Source: Chloroflexota bacterium (GTDB lineage: Bacteria > Chloroflexota > Dormibacteria > Dormibacterales > Dormibacteraceae). Taken from it: DNA of 17,657 bases. The position numbers and the translations under genes are program-made. This document shows, in pieces, positions 1 through 7,446 of the stretch. Under the pieces are notes generated by a model. That model was not told where the DNA came from. It saw only the letters and a program-made list of their open reading frames with translations, and made no database searches. Position 1 is the first letter of the stretch. Each line of letters starts with the position of its first letter. The DNA is taken from contig VBGV01000194.1 of the NCBI GenBank assembly GCA_005880755.1, positions 1 to 17,657 on the forward strand, read 5' to 3'.

Positions 1-645
1 CTCGAGGACTTTCGTTTCGACGCCGTCCTCGGGAAGGGTGTCGGCGCAAGCGCCGCCACGCTGCCCCTACCGCACTTCACATGCGTGGGAGCCACCACGC
101 GGCAGGGGCTGCTGAGCGGGCCGCTGCGTGACCGGTTCGGGGCTGTGTACCGGCTCGACTTTTACACCAAGGCCGAGCTCGAGAAGATCGTCAGCCGGTC
201 GGCCCGAATCCTCGAGATCGAGATCCACGACGACGCCGTCTCGGAGATCGCGCGTCGTGCCCGGGGCACGCCGCGCATCGCCAACCGCCTCTTGCGCCGG
301 GTGCGAGATTACGCGCAGGTGCGTGGCGATGGCCGCGCGACGGTAGACCTGACCAGGGTCGCCCTGGGAATGCTCGAGGTGGACGAGATAGGGCTCGAGC
401 CCCTGGACCGGCGGCTGCTCGAAAACGTGATCCTGAAGTTCAAGGGCGGTCCGGTGGGACTCGACACCATCGCCACCTCGCTGTCGGAAGAGCCGGAGAC
501 GGTCGAGGACGTGCACGAGCCGTACCTGATCCAGATCGGGTTCCTGGCCCGCACCGCGCGCGGCCGGGTCGCGACCGAGCTCGCCTATCGCCACCTGGGC
601 ATTACTCCGCCGACGTCCGCTGCAGAGCAAACGCGCCTACTCTGA
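1..645 (+). CDS. ruvB: RuvB, Holliday junction branch migration ATPase (C-terminal part; left edge cuts it)
   Basis: RuvB is the hexameric AAA+ motor that, with RuvA, drives branch migration of Holliday junctions in recombinational repair. The frame is open from base 1, so the 214 residues seen are the C-terminal part of a protein usually near 340 residues; the Walker A and B region is off the window. Visible are the segment beginning LEDF at the very edge, GATTRQGLLSGPLRDRFG with the arginine-finger region, the sensor-2 motif RGTPRIANRLLRRVRDYA, and the winged-helix end with GGPVGLDTIA, EEPETVEDV and a final RGRVATELAYRHLG. A GTG at 85 lies inside the conserved domain and is not the start. 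The downstream DUF2905 gene follows after 6 bases. Identification is firm; only the missing N-terminus is unknown. Confidence 0.96.
   Translation, partial: LEDFRFDAVLGKGVGASAATLPLPHFTCVGATTRQGLLSGPLRDRFGAVYRLDFYTKAELEKIVSRSARILEIEIHDDAVSEIARRARGTPRIANRLLRRVRDYAQVRGDGRATVDLTRVALGMLEVDEIGLEPLDRRLLENVILKFKGGPVGLDTIATSLSEEPETVEDVHEPYLIQIGFLARTARGRVATELAYRHLGITPPTSAAEQTRLL
638..643 (+). promoter_or_regulatory. Candidate -10 hexamer (TACTCT) for the DUF2905 gene
   Basis: TACTCT fits the TANNNT pattern and ends 8 bases before the ATG at 652, which has no Shine-Dalgarno sequence. A start site 7 bases after the hexamer would give a 2-base leader. There is no convincing -35 box, and the hexamer overlaps the end of ruvB, so this is only a candidate. 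Confidence 0.3.
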
Positions 646-651
646 GTACGT

Positions 652-858
652 ATGGCGGATGTGGGGCGCCTGCTCCTCGTCTTCGGCGTGCTGCTCGTCG
701 TCATCGGAGGCGCCCTGATGCTCTTCGGGCGCTTTCACCTACCCGGCGATTTCACCTTCCGGAGCGGGAACCTGACGGTCTACATCCCGCTGGCGACGAG
801 CATCGTCCTGTCGGTGGTGGCGACGATCGTCTTGAACCTCGTGTTCCGGCAGCGGTAG
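652..858 (+). CDS. DUF2905 family small membrane protein
   Basis: This 68-residue protein has two hydrophobic segments, about residues 6-25 and 45-65, joined by a short polar loop containing GRFHLPGDFTFRSGNLTVYIPLATS. The LPGD, the GN and the (Y/F)xPLATS elements match the DUF2905 family of short inner-membrane proteins, whose function is unknown. The family is often found next to ruvA/ruvB, as here. It occupies the position just before secD where yajC sits in many genomes, but the sequence is not YajC-like: it lacks the single N-terminal anchor followed by a basic, charged tail. Start ATG 652 lies 6 bases after the ruvB stop and has no SD. Family call is confident; function is not known. Confidence 0.88.
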   Translation: MADVGRLLLVFGVLLVVIGGALMLFGRFHLPGDFTFRSGNLTVYIPLATSIVLSVVATIVLNLVFRQR

Positions 859-870
859 GAGGCTACTACG

Positions 871-876
871 TACACT
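871..876 (+). promoter_or_regulatory. Candidate -10 hexamer (TACACT) for secD
   Basis: TACACT ends 11 bases before the GTG start at 888, the same spacing as the TATACT ahead of rpsO. The only SD-like element nearby, AGGAGG at 857-862, is 25 bases from the start and too far to serve it, which favours a near-leaderless secD transcript. No good -35 box is seen. Confidence 0.35.
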
Positions 877-887
877 CAACGGCTGCC

Positions 888-2393
888 GTGCAGTTAGTCC
901 TCAGCTGGCCGATCCGACTTTTCATCGTCGCCGTGCTGGTCTTTTCGCTGTTCGTCGACGGCGCCGGCTACGTGTACCGCATCGCGAACCATCTTCCCCT
1001 GACCGGCAACGTCGCCGGGCTACCTCCCAACTTCGGCGGATGGCAGCTCTACTTCCATCGCGGTCTCGACCTGGCGGGTGGCACCCACATCGACTACCAG
1101 CTGACGAACTTCCCGGCAGGCCAGAACCGCGCCGACGTGCAGCAAAGGACGATCGCCGTCATCAACAAACGCGTCAACTCGCTGAACGTGAGCGAGCCGG
1201 AGATCCGCGGCGCGGGCTCGAACTACGACCGCATCACCGTCGATCTGGCCGGCGTCAACGCCGAGCAAGCCCAGAAGACGCTCGGCGCGGTGTCGAAGCT
1301 CGTCTACACGAAGTGGGTGCCGGACACCAAGATCACGAACGGTCCGCAGGCGGGTTACAAACCCGCGTTGACCGGGCTCACCGGCGACGACATCTCGAGC
1401 GCCACCGCGACCATCGACTCGACGGGAACATCGTGGGTGGTGAACATCACCTTCACGTCGAGCGGCGCGACCAAGTTCGACAACCTGACGCGTGACAACG
1501 TCGCGGCCTGCCCTGGCGACACGAACGCGAGTTTGACGGCAAACTGTGCCCAGCGCCATCTCGCCATCTGGCTCGACCTGACCCAGACCGACATCGACCA
1601 TTGGGAAGACCCTTCCTACGTCTCCAAGGTCTCCTCGCCTTACGACGCCGGCTGCCTCGCCTCGCAGACGCCGGACAAGGTCTGCGGCAAGCTCCTGACC
1701 GACCCCATCACACGCGAGGAGATCGCGGGGGGCAATGCTCAGATCAGCGGCTCGTTCACGCAGCAGAGCGCCAACGACCTCGCCACCGGGATCAACTCGG
1801 GATCGCTGCCCGTCGACCTGGTGGCGCTGGACGTCACCCAGGTCAGCGCCACGCTCGGCGCCGAGTCGGTGAAACTCAGCCTTGCGGCGGGCCTGCTCGG
1901 CCTCGCGATCGTGGTGCTGTTCATGATCATCTACTACCGCGTTCCTGGCTTCCTGGCCAGCCTTGCGCTGCTCTTCTACGCGGGTGCTGTGCTCGCCGTG
2001 TTCAAGGTCTTGCCCGTGACGCTGACCCTGGCCGGCATCACCGGTTTTATCCTCTCGGTGGGCATGGCCGTCGACGCCAACGTGCTGATCTTTGAGCGCT
2101 TCAAAGAAGAGGTCAGGGCGGGACGCACCATCACCGCCGCGGTCGACGCCGCGGTCCGGCGCGCGTGGCCCGCGATTCGCGACTCCAACACGTCGACGTT
2201 CATCACCTGCGTCATCCTCGGCTTCATCGGACCGTCGGCCGTGAAGGGCTTCGCGATCACGCTCGGAATCGGGGTCGTGGCGAGCCTCATCTCCTCGATC
2301 GTCGTGACGCACAACCTGCTCGCGATCGTGCTGACCGCCGGCGGGTTCCGTCGCCCGGCGCTGCTGGGAGTGGACCGTGTCAGAGCTGTCTGA
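888..2393 (+). CDS. secD: SecD, protein translocase accessory subunit
   Basis: SecD works with SecF at the SecYEG channel and uses the proton motive force to pull secreted proteins across the membrane. The 501-residue protein has an N-terminal membrane helix (about residues 6-24), a large extracytoplasmic domain, then a block of hydrophobic helices from about 325 to the end, as expected for the six-helix RND-type fold. The family motif GLDLAGG is at 59-65, and GMAVDANVLIFERFKEE, with the Asp of the TM4 motif at residue 396, is clear. The extracytoplasmic domain carries four cysteines (208, 220, 256, 266) that could form two disulfides. GTG 888 is the first start giving a complete N-terminal helix; it has no usable SD. 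The gene overlaps secF by 17 bases. Confidence 0.96.
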   Translation: MQLVLSWPIRLFIVAVLVFSLFVDGAGYVYRIANHLPLTGNVAGLPPNFGGWQLYFHRGLDLAGGTHIDYQLTNFPAGQNRADVQQRTIAVINKRVNSLNVSEPEIRGAGSNYDRITVDLAGVNAEQAQKTLGAVSKLVYTKWVPDTKITNGPQAGYKPALTGLTGDDISSATATIDSTGTSWVVNITFTSSGATKFDNLTRDNVAACPGDTNASLTANCAQRHLAIWLDLTQTDIDHWEDPSYVSKVSSPYDAGCLASQTPDKVCGKLLTDPITREEIAGGNAQISGSFTQQSANDLATGINSGSLPVDLVALDVTQVSATLGAESVKLSLAAGLLGLAIVVLFMIIYYRVPGFLASLALLFYAGAVLAVFKVLPVTLTLAGITGFILSVGMAVDANVLIFERFKEEVRAGRTITAAVDAAVRRAWPAIRDSNTSTFITCVILGFIGPSAVKGFAITLGIGVVASLISSIVVTHNLLAIVLTAGGFRRPALLGVDRVRAV

Positions 2394-3381
2394 CGTAACT
2401 CCTCAGCAGCAGGTCGCCGACATGGTCGCGGAAGGAAAGGCCCAGGAGACTGCGGTGGTCGCGCAAGCGCCGCGGATCCGCCGGCTCAACATCATCGGTC
2501 GGCGAAACCTCTTCTTCGCCTTCTCGCTGCTCATCATCATCCCCGGCATCTTCTCGATGTGGCGCAACGGGTTCCTTCTTGGAATCGACTTTGCCGGCGG
2601 CACCGAGTTCACGGTTAGCTTTGCCAACCACCCCTCGCTGGCCCTGGTCGAGAGCGCAGTCGCGGCGGAAAACCTCAACGGCTCGGTCATCGAGACGTCT
2701 GGTGGTGGCTACATCGTTCGCTACCCTCCGCTGAACGCGGCCTCGCAGGTGTCCGTCCAGCACGACCTGGAGAACAGGCTCGGGCCGATGAAGGTGGACC
2801 AGATCCTCGAGGTGGGGGGCACGATCGCCGGTGAGAGCATCGAGTTCTCATTGCTGGCCGTTGTGGCGGCCTCGGTCGCGATCCTTGGCCTGCTTGCGTG
2901 GCGGTTCCACAACGTGCCCGGTGGATGGCGTGCGGGTTTTCAGTTCGGCGGGTCCGCACTGCTCGCGCTCCTCCACGACGTCTTCATCCTGACCGGGATT
3001 TTTTCGATCCTCGGCAAGGTGTTCGACCTCCGGATCGGAGAGATCGACGCCTTCTTCGTGACCGCCGTGCTGACCGTCGTCGGTTTCTCGGTCCACGACA
3101 CGATCGTCGTCTTCGACCGAATTCGAGAGAACCTCCGGGTCAGCCAGCGGCTTTCCTTCGAGCAGGTCGTGAACCTGAGCATCATGCAGACGGCGGCGCG
3201 GTCGATCATCACCAGCTTCACCGTGGTGCTGGTTCTGGCGGCCATCTTCATCTCCGGCGGAGAGACGCTGAAAGGCCTGTCGCTGGCGCTGCTGATCGGA
3301 ATCATCTCCGGCACCTACAGCTCGATCTTCAACGCGGCTCCGCTGCTCGTCGTCTGGCGGAGGCTTCAGCCGCTGCGGTAG
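2377..3381 (+). CDS. secF: SecF, protein translocase accessory subunit
   Basis: SecF is the partner of SecD in the proton-driven SecDF complex. The 334-residue product has a charged cytoplasmic N-terminal extension of about 40 residues, a first membrane helix (about 45-62), the signature GIDFAGGTEF at 69-78, a short extracytoplasmic domain, and five further hydrophobic segments. The conserved VHDTIVVFDRIREN begins at residue 239, with Asp241 at the position of the functional TM4 aspartate. Start GTG 2377 is preceded by GGGAG at 2366-2370 with 6 bases of spacing, and overlaps secD by 17 bases, so the two are translationally coupled. The protein is of normal length and intact. Confidence 0.96.
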   Translation: MSELSDVTPQQQVADMVAEGKAQETAVVAQAPRIRRLNIIGRRNLFFAFSLLIIIPGIFSMWRNGFLLGIDFAGGTEFTVSFANHPSLALVESAVAAENLNGSVIETSGGGYIVRYPPLNAASQVSVQHDLENRLGPMKVDQILEVGGTIAGESIEFSLLAVVAASVAILGLLAWRFHNVPGGWRAGFQFGGSALLALLHDVFILTGIFSILGKVFDLRIGEIDAFFVTAVLTVVGFSVHDTIVVFDRIRENLRVSQRLSFEQVVNLSIMQTAARSIITSFTVVLVLAAIFISGGETLKGLSLALLIGIISGTYSSIFNAAPLLVVWRRLQPLR

Positions 3382-3401
3382 GGTTTGATTACGAACCGGA
3401 C

Positions 3402-3872
3402 ATGCCGACCTGGCCCATATCGTCGATCAAGGCGCTGCTCGAACCAACCCTCAACCACATGGGTTTCGAGCTGTACGCCCTCGACCAGTCCGGTCACTCG
3501 GGACGCACGCTGCGGATTTCCATCGACCACAGCGAGCCGATCACGATCGAGGACTGCGAACGGGTGAGCCGGGTCGCTGGTCCGCTGCTGGACCACTCCA
3601 ACCTCATCGAAGGTCCCTACGACCTCGAGGTTTCCTCGCCAGGTGCCGAGCGCGCGCTGCGCAGCCACCAGGAGTACCAGCGGTTCAACGGCAAGCGCGT
3701 CAACGTCCGCTACCGGAGCGGCGACTCGGAGACGGTGGTGGAGGGACAGCTGGTCGCCGTGGATGCGGCGGGAATCGCGGTGCAGGCGCCAGGTGCGCGC
3801 GGACGCGCGCCGGTGATCATTCACATCACGTGGGAAGACGTTGTCGCGGGCAGGCTCGCGGTCACAATCTGA
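3402..3872 (+). CDS. rimP: RimP, ribosome maturation factor for the 30S subunit
   Basis: RimP binds the 30S subunit during assembly and helps S12 and neighbouring proteins load. The 156-residue product fits the family length. It opens with a helix and a GFELYALDQSGHSGRTLRISID segment, followed by the typical ITIEDCERVSRVAGPLLD and the signature YDLEVSSPGAERALRS. The C-terminal SH3-like part runs from about residue 85, with FNGKRVNVRY and ITWEDV. ATG 3402 is the only standard start placed correctly; it lies 20 bases after secF and has no clear SD. The frame stays open far upstream through secF, but that part is a shadow of secF. rimP directly upstream of nusA is a widely conserved order. Confidence 0.94.
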   Translation: MPTWPISSIKALLEPTLNHMGFELYALDQSGHSGRTLRISIDHSEPITIEDCERVSRVAGPLLDHSNLIEGPYDLEVSSPGAERALRSHQEYQRFNGKRVNVRYRSGDSETVVEGQLVAVDAAGIAVQAPGARGRAPVIIHITWEDVVAGRLAVTI

Positions 3873-4869
3873 GCCGTCCACGCCGACGCTGTCGGAAGCG
3901 CTGAGCGCGCTTTGCAGTGAGCTGGGCATCCCGTTCGAGGAGATGCTCCACACCGTCGAGGGCGCGCTCGCGATCGCGTACAAGCGGGCGTTCAGCCCGG
4001 AGGGCGAGCTGACCGTCAAGCTCGATACCAAGACGGGTGCGCTCGACGTCCGCAGCCGCGTGGTTCGCTCGGACGGCACCGTGGACGTGCACGAGCTGCC
4101 GTCGGAAGACTTCAAGCGGATGGCCGCGCAGACCGCCAAGCACGCGGTGCTGCGCCACATCCACGACCTGGAACGGGACAAGGTCCTGCGCGACGTCGCC
4201 GAGCACAGGGGAGAGCTGGCGACTGGTGTGGTCGACCGGATCGAGGCCGGCACCGTGTACGTCGACCTGGGACGCGCCGAGGGCGTGATGCCTCCCGAGG
4301 AGCAGATCCCGGGCGAGCAGCTGCAGCCGGGCCGCCCGGTGCTCGTGGTGATCCTCGAGCCGCAGCACAACCGCAGGCAGGCGCAGGTGAGGGTGTCGCG
4401 CGCATCGCGCGCATTCGTCCACCGGCTGCTCGAAGCCGAGGTGCCGGAGATCAAAGCCGGCACGGTCCAGATTCGCGCCATCGCGCGCGAGCCAGGCCTG
4501 CGGACGAAGATCGCGGTGTCGTCGAGCGAGCCAGGCCTGGATCCAGTCGGCGCCTGCGTGGGTCCCAAGGGCGTGCGGCACCGCGCGATTCTGAGCGAGC
4601 TGGCGAACGAGCACGTCGACATCGTTCCCTGGTCTGAGGATTCTGAGTCCTTGGTGGCGGCAGCCCTCGGCCCGGCCAAAGTGGACAGGGTGACGATCGA
4701 TCGCATGACTCGCACCGCGACCGTGCTCGTGCCCCGCAACCAGCTGTCCCTGGCGATCGGCCGCGACGGGCAGAACGCCCGCCTCGCCGCCAAGCTGACG
4801 GGATACCGAATCGACATCAAACCCAGCGAGGGCGACGCGGCTGCAGAAGCCCAAGCACCGGCCGGTTAG
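3841..4869 (+). CDS. nusA: NusA, transcription elongation/termination/antitermination factor
   Basis: NusA binds RNA polymerase and nascent RNA and controls pausing, termination and antitermination. The product has the N-terminal polymerase-binding domain (GIPFEEMLHTVEGALAIAYKRAF near its beginning), an S1 domain (GELATGVVDRIEAGTVYVDLG and following), KH1 with DPVGACVGPKGVRH, and KH2 with VPRNQLSLAIGRDGQNARLAAKL. It stops soon after KH2, like the short form without C-terminal acidic repeats. The start is uncertain. TTG 3841 overlaps rimP by 32 bases and has only a weak GGGAAG ahead. A CTG at 3889 would give 326 residues and the usual dozen residues before GIPFE, 16 bases after the rimP stop, but has no SD. 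The protein identity is not in doubt. Confidence 0.93.
   Translation: MSRAGSRSQSEPSTPTLSEALSALCSELGIPFEEMLHTVEGALAIAYKRAFSPEGELTVKLDTKTGALDVRSRVVRSDGTVDVHELPSEDFKRMAAQTAKHAVLRHIHDLERDKVLRDVAEHRGELATGVVDRIEAGTVYVDLGRAEGVMPPEEQIPGEQLQPGRPVLVVILEPQHNRRQAQVRVSRASRAFVHRLLEAEVPEIKAGTVQIRAIAREPGLRTKIAVSSSEPGLDPVGACVGPKGVRHRAILSELANEHVDIVPWSEDSESLVAAALGPAKVDRVTIDRMTRTATVLVPRNQLSLAIGRDGQNARLAAKLTGYRIDIKPSEGDAAAEAQAPAG
4828..4832 (+). promoter_or_regulatory. ylxR: Ribosome binding site (GAGGG) deciding the ylxR start
   Basis: GAGGG inside the 3' end of nusA lies 8 bases before CTG 4841, the only plausible initiator in the YlxR frame. The frame is closed upstream by TGA at 4796 and has no ATG, GTG or TTG between that stop and the conserved cysteine motif. 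Confidence 0.6.
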
Positions 4870-5032
4870 AACCTGCGTCTCCTGCCGGGAAGAGGCCGGC
4901 AAGGGCGAGCTGATCCGGCTCGTCCGCCGTCCTGACGGCAGCGTGGCCTTGGATTCGACCGGCCGGGCCGCGGGCCGCGGCGCCTACCTTCACGCCAGCG
5001 CCGAATGCATCCAGGTTTCGAATTGCTCCTGA
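4841..5032 (+). CDS. ylxR: YlxR (DUF448) RNA-binding protein, short form, CTG start
   Basis: YlxR is a small RNA-binding protein of the nusA-infB operon; in Bacillus it has been linked to RNase P modulation (RnpM). The 63-residue product reads RPVRTCVSCRE near its start (Cys12, Cys15), then KGELIRLVRRPDGSVALD and GRAAGRGAYLH (about 41-51), which are the family signatures. The frame has no ATG/GTG/TTG start, so a caller limited to those codons would miss the gene. CTG 4841, with GAGGG 8 bases upstream and a 29-base overlap with nusA, gives a normal N-terminus. The C-terminus is short: after GRGAYLH only about 12 residues follow, where the family usually has a further helix of some 20 residues. 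No alternative frame restores a convincing tail. Confidence 0.8.
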   Translation: MQKPKHRPVRTCVSCREEAGKGELIRLVRRPDGSVALDSTGRAAGRGAYLHASAECIQVSNCS

Positions 5033-5036
5033 ACGG

Positions 5037-5042
5037 CATAAT
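5037..5042 (+). promoter_or_regulatory. Candidate -10 hexamer (CATAAT) for infB
   Basis: CATAAT differs from the TATAAT consensus at one base and ends 13 bases before the infB ATG at 5056, which lacks an SD. It begins just after the ylxR stop codon. No matching -35 box was found 16-18 bases upstream, so it is a candidate only. Confidence 0.3.
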
Positions 5043-5055
5043 CAGTAGTTCCAAC

Positions 5056-7038
5056 ATGAAGGCACACGAACTCGCGCGCGAACTTGGCATCAGCCAGAAG
5101 GAGCTGGTCAACTTCCTCCAGCAGAGGCGGCTGACCCGCAATACAGCCGCGCCCCTGGCGCCCGGCGCGATCGAGGCTGCGCGCACCGCCTTCAAACCCG
5201 CCACGGTCACGACGAAGATCGAAACCAACGGCGACCGCCGCGCGGTCCTGCCGCCGACGCTGTCCGTGAAAGACCTCGCCGAGAAGCTTGGCGTCAGCCC
5301 GGTCGAGGTGATCAAGAAGCTGATGGCTTCGAAGATCCTGGCCACGATCAACCAGGTCATCGACTTCGCGACGGCGGAGATCGTCGCCGACGAGTTCGGC
5401 TTCACGGTCGAGCCGGTGGCGAGCGAGGACGTGGTGGCGGTCGAGTCGGCGGAGGGACAGGGTGACGTCGTCACGACCTCGCGCGAGGAGCTGTTCAGCC
5501 TCGCCAACGAGGACCGTGCCAAGCTCAAGGCCCGCCCGCCCATCGTGACCGTGCTCGGCCATGTGGACCACGGCAAGACATCCATCCTCGACGCCATCCG
5601 CCAGACCCGTGTCGCGGCGGGCGAGGCGGGCGGGATCACCCAGCGGATCGGCGCTTACAAGATCGAGACCGCCGACGGCCATCCGGTGGTGTTCATCGAC
5701 ACGCCGGGCCACGAAGCGTTCACCGCCATGCGAGCCCGCGGGGCTCAAGTGACGGACCTTGTGGTCCTGGTCGTCGCCGCGGACGACGGCGTGATGCCCC
5801 AGACAGTCGAGGCGATCCACCACGCTCGGGCCGCGAAGGTGCCCATCATCGTCGCGATCAACAAGATCGACAAGGACAACGCGAACGTCGATCGCGTCCA
5901 CCAGCAGCTGGCCGAGCAGGGCATCGTGACGCGCCACTACGGGGGCGAGCACGAGTGCGTGCATCTGAGCGCCAAAACTGGCAAGGGGATCGACGACCTG
6001 CTGACGACCATCGTCCTTTCGTCCGACATCCTCGAGCTGAAGGCCAACCCCGACCGCAACGCGATCGGGACGATTGTCGACGCTCACCTCGAGCGCGGCC
6101 GCGGACCGGTGGCGACGGTGCTTGTCCAGGCCGGCACGCTGAAGGTGGGCGACGACTTCGTTTGCGGCCACATCTACGGCCGCGTGCGCGCTTTGGCTGA
6201 CGACCGCGGCCGGAGCGTGACGGAAGCGCCACCCGCTACCCCGGTGGTCGTGTCAGGTATGAGCGAGGTCCCGCAGGCGGGGGACATCTTCCAGGTGGTC
6301 GGCTCGGAAAAGGCGGCGCGCCAGATCGCCCTCACCAAGCTGATCGAGAAGCGTACGCAGGAAGCGGCGCGCGACGTCGCGCCGCGCATCACGCTCGAAG
6401 ACCTGGCTCGCCGCGCCAAGGAAGGCGAGGTCAAAGAGCTCAGCCTGGTCGTCAAGGCGGACGCCCAGGGCACGCTCGAAGCGCTGTTGACCGCACTCCA
6501 GAAAATCGAGGACCCGGTGGTCGCCATCAAGGTAGTCGGCCAGGGTGTGGGCGCGGTGAGCGACTCGGACCTGCTGCTGGCGAGCGTCTCCAGCGCCATC
6601 ATCGTCTGCTTCAACCTCAAGGCCACGCCTGCGAGCACCGCCGCCGCAGAGCGCGCGAAGGTCGAGGTCCGCTACTACGACGTCATCTACAAGCTGACGG
6701 AGGACGTCGAGCGCGCGGCCAAGGGCTTGCGCGAGCCGACGTATCGTCAGATCCGCGAGGGTAGGGTCGAGGTCATCACCCCGATCAAGATCCCGCGCCT
6801 GGGCGTCATCGCCGGAAGTCGCGTGGTGGAGGGCAAGGTCAGCCGTGGAGGCTGGGTCAAGCTTTTCCGGGCCAGAGAGCAGGTCTTCGAGGGTCGGATC
6901 AGCTCCCTCAAGCACTTCAAAGAGGACGTGCGTGAGATGCCGGCCGGCCAGGAGTGCGGCATCGGGCTCGAGGGCTGGGAAGACTTCCAGCCCGCTGACG
7001 CCATGGAGACATACCGACTCGAGCGGGAAGAAATTTAA
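5056..7038 (+). CDS. infB: Translation initiation factor IF-2
   Basis: IF-2 is the GTPase that brings initiator tRNA to the 30S subunit and promotes 50S joining. From ATG 5056 the product is 660 residues. It has two IF2N modules, residues 1-50 (MKAHELARELGISQKELVNF) and about 75-130 (LSVKDLAEKLGVSPVEVIKKL). Next is the GTPase domain with GHVDHGKT at 168-175, DTPGH at 215-219, NKID at 269-272 and SAKTGKG as G5, followed by domain II, the IF-2 domain 3 and a C-terminal domain ending GLEGWEDFQPADAMETY. The long, disordered N-terminal linker of E. coli IF-2 is absent. An in-frame ATG at 5005 would add 17 unrelated residues and has no SD. ATG 5056 starts exactly at the IF2N fold. Confidence 0.96.
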   Translation: MKAHELARELGISQKELVNFLQQRRLTRNTAAPLAPGAIEAARTAFKPATVTTKIETNGDRRAVLPPTLSVKDLAEKLGVSPVEVIKKLMASKILATINQVIDFATAEIVADEFGFTVEPVASEDVVAVESAEGQGDVVTTSREELFSLANEDRAKLKARPPIVTVLGHVDHGKTSILDAIRQTRVAAGEAGGITQRIGAYKIETADGHPVVFIDTPGHEAFTAMRARGAQVTDLVVLVVAADDGVMPQTVEAIHHARAAKVPIIVAINKIDKDNANVDRVHQQLAEQGIVTRHYGGEHECVHLSAKTGKGIDDLLTTIVLSSDILELKANPDRNAIGTIVDAHLERGRGPVATVLVQAGTLKVGDDFVCGHIYGRVRALADDRGRSVTEAPPATPVVVSGMSEVPQAGDIFQVVGSEKAARQIALTKLIEKRTQEAARDVAPRITLEDLARRAKEGEVKELSLVVKADAQGTLEALLTALQKIEDPVVAIKVVGQGVGAVSDSDLLLASVSSAIIVCFNLKATPASTAAAERAKVEVRYYDVIYKLTEDVERAAKGLREPTYRQIREGRVEVITPIKIPRLGVIAGSRVVEGKVSRGGWVKLFRAREQVFEGRISSLKHFKEDVREMPAGQECGIGLEGWEDFQPADAMETYRLEREEI

Positions 7039-7071
7039 GCGAGCTGTGGCTTGCTGAAGGCGGAGGTCATG

Positions 7072-7446
7072 ATGACCAGCTACCGCGCGGACCAGGTGGG
7101 GGAGCAGGTGCGGGAAGAGATCATGTCCATCATCAGGCGCGATCTCAAAGACCCGCGTATCGGGTTCGTCAGCATCACGGCTGTGCGCATGTCGCCCGAC
7201 CTCCGTCAGGCGCGCGTGCGCGTCAGCGTGCTCGGCGACCCCGAAGAGAAGAAGGCGTCGATCAAAGGTTTGATTTCAGCCAAGGGGTTGATCAGGCATG
7301 AGCTGGGTCGCCGGCTGCAGAACCTGAAGTTCTCGCCGGAGCTTCGCTTCGAGCTCGATCCTTCGATCGAGTACAGCGTGCATATCTCCGAGCTGTTGAA
7401 GGAGGTGCTGCCGCAATCGAACGTGGAGGAGGAGCGAACGCGATAG
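7072..7446 (+). CDS. rbfA: RbfA, 30S ribosome-binding factor
   Basis: RbfA is a KH-like fold protein that binds immature 30S subunits and helps process the 5' end of 16S rRNA; it is also needed in the cold. The 124-residue product shows YRADQVGEQVREEIMSIIRRDLKDPRIGFVSIT, the RQARVRVSVLGD strand, the LRHELGRRL-type helix (LIRHELGRRLQNLKF) and ELRFELDPSIEYSVHISELL. Start choice: ATG 7072 sits 5 bases after GGAGG at 7062-7066; the adjacent ATG 7069 is only 2 bases away, and a TTG at 7051 lies upstream of that SD. The stop TAG 7444-7446 overlaps the likely ATA start of nrnA. The gene is 33 bases downstream of infB, the usual operon order. Confidence 0.93.
   Translation: MTSYRADQVGEQVREEIMSIIRRDLKDPRIGFVSITAVRMSPDLRQARVRVSVLGDPEEKKASIKGLISAKGLIRHELGRRLQNLKFSPELRFELDPSIEYSVHISELLKEVLPQSNVEEERTR
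7427..7434 (+). promoter_or_regulatory. nrnA: Strong ribosome binding site (AGGAGGAG) deciding the nrnA start
   Basis: AGGAGGAG near the end of rbfA ends 8 bases before ATA 7443 (10 bases when counted from the AGGAGG core). It is one of the best SD sequences in the window, yet no ATG, GTG or TTG follows it in the nrnA frame until 7617, which is inside the catalytic domain. Confidence 0.65.

Noticed and set aside
1020..2312. 430-codon open frame on the minus strand
   Set aside because: It lies wholly opposite secD, has a highly charged Arg/Asp/His-rich translation with no domain, and is the usual mirror frame of a high-GC gene.
5005..5055. Upstream ATG at 5005 as the infB start
   Set aside because: It adds 17 residues outside the IF2N fold, overlaps ylxR and has no SD; the IF2N domain begins exactly at ATG 5056.
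3366..6171. Long minus-strand open frames opposite rimP, nusA and infB
   Set aside because: The opposite strand encodes unmistakable conserved proteins, and the minus-strand products are low-complexity Ser/Arg-rich or Asp/His-rich sequences.
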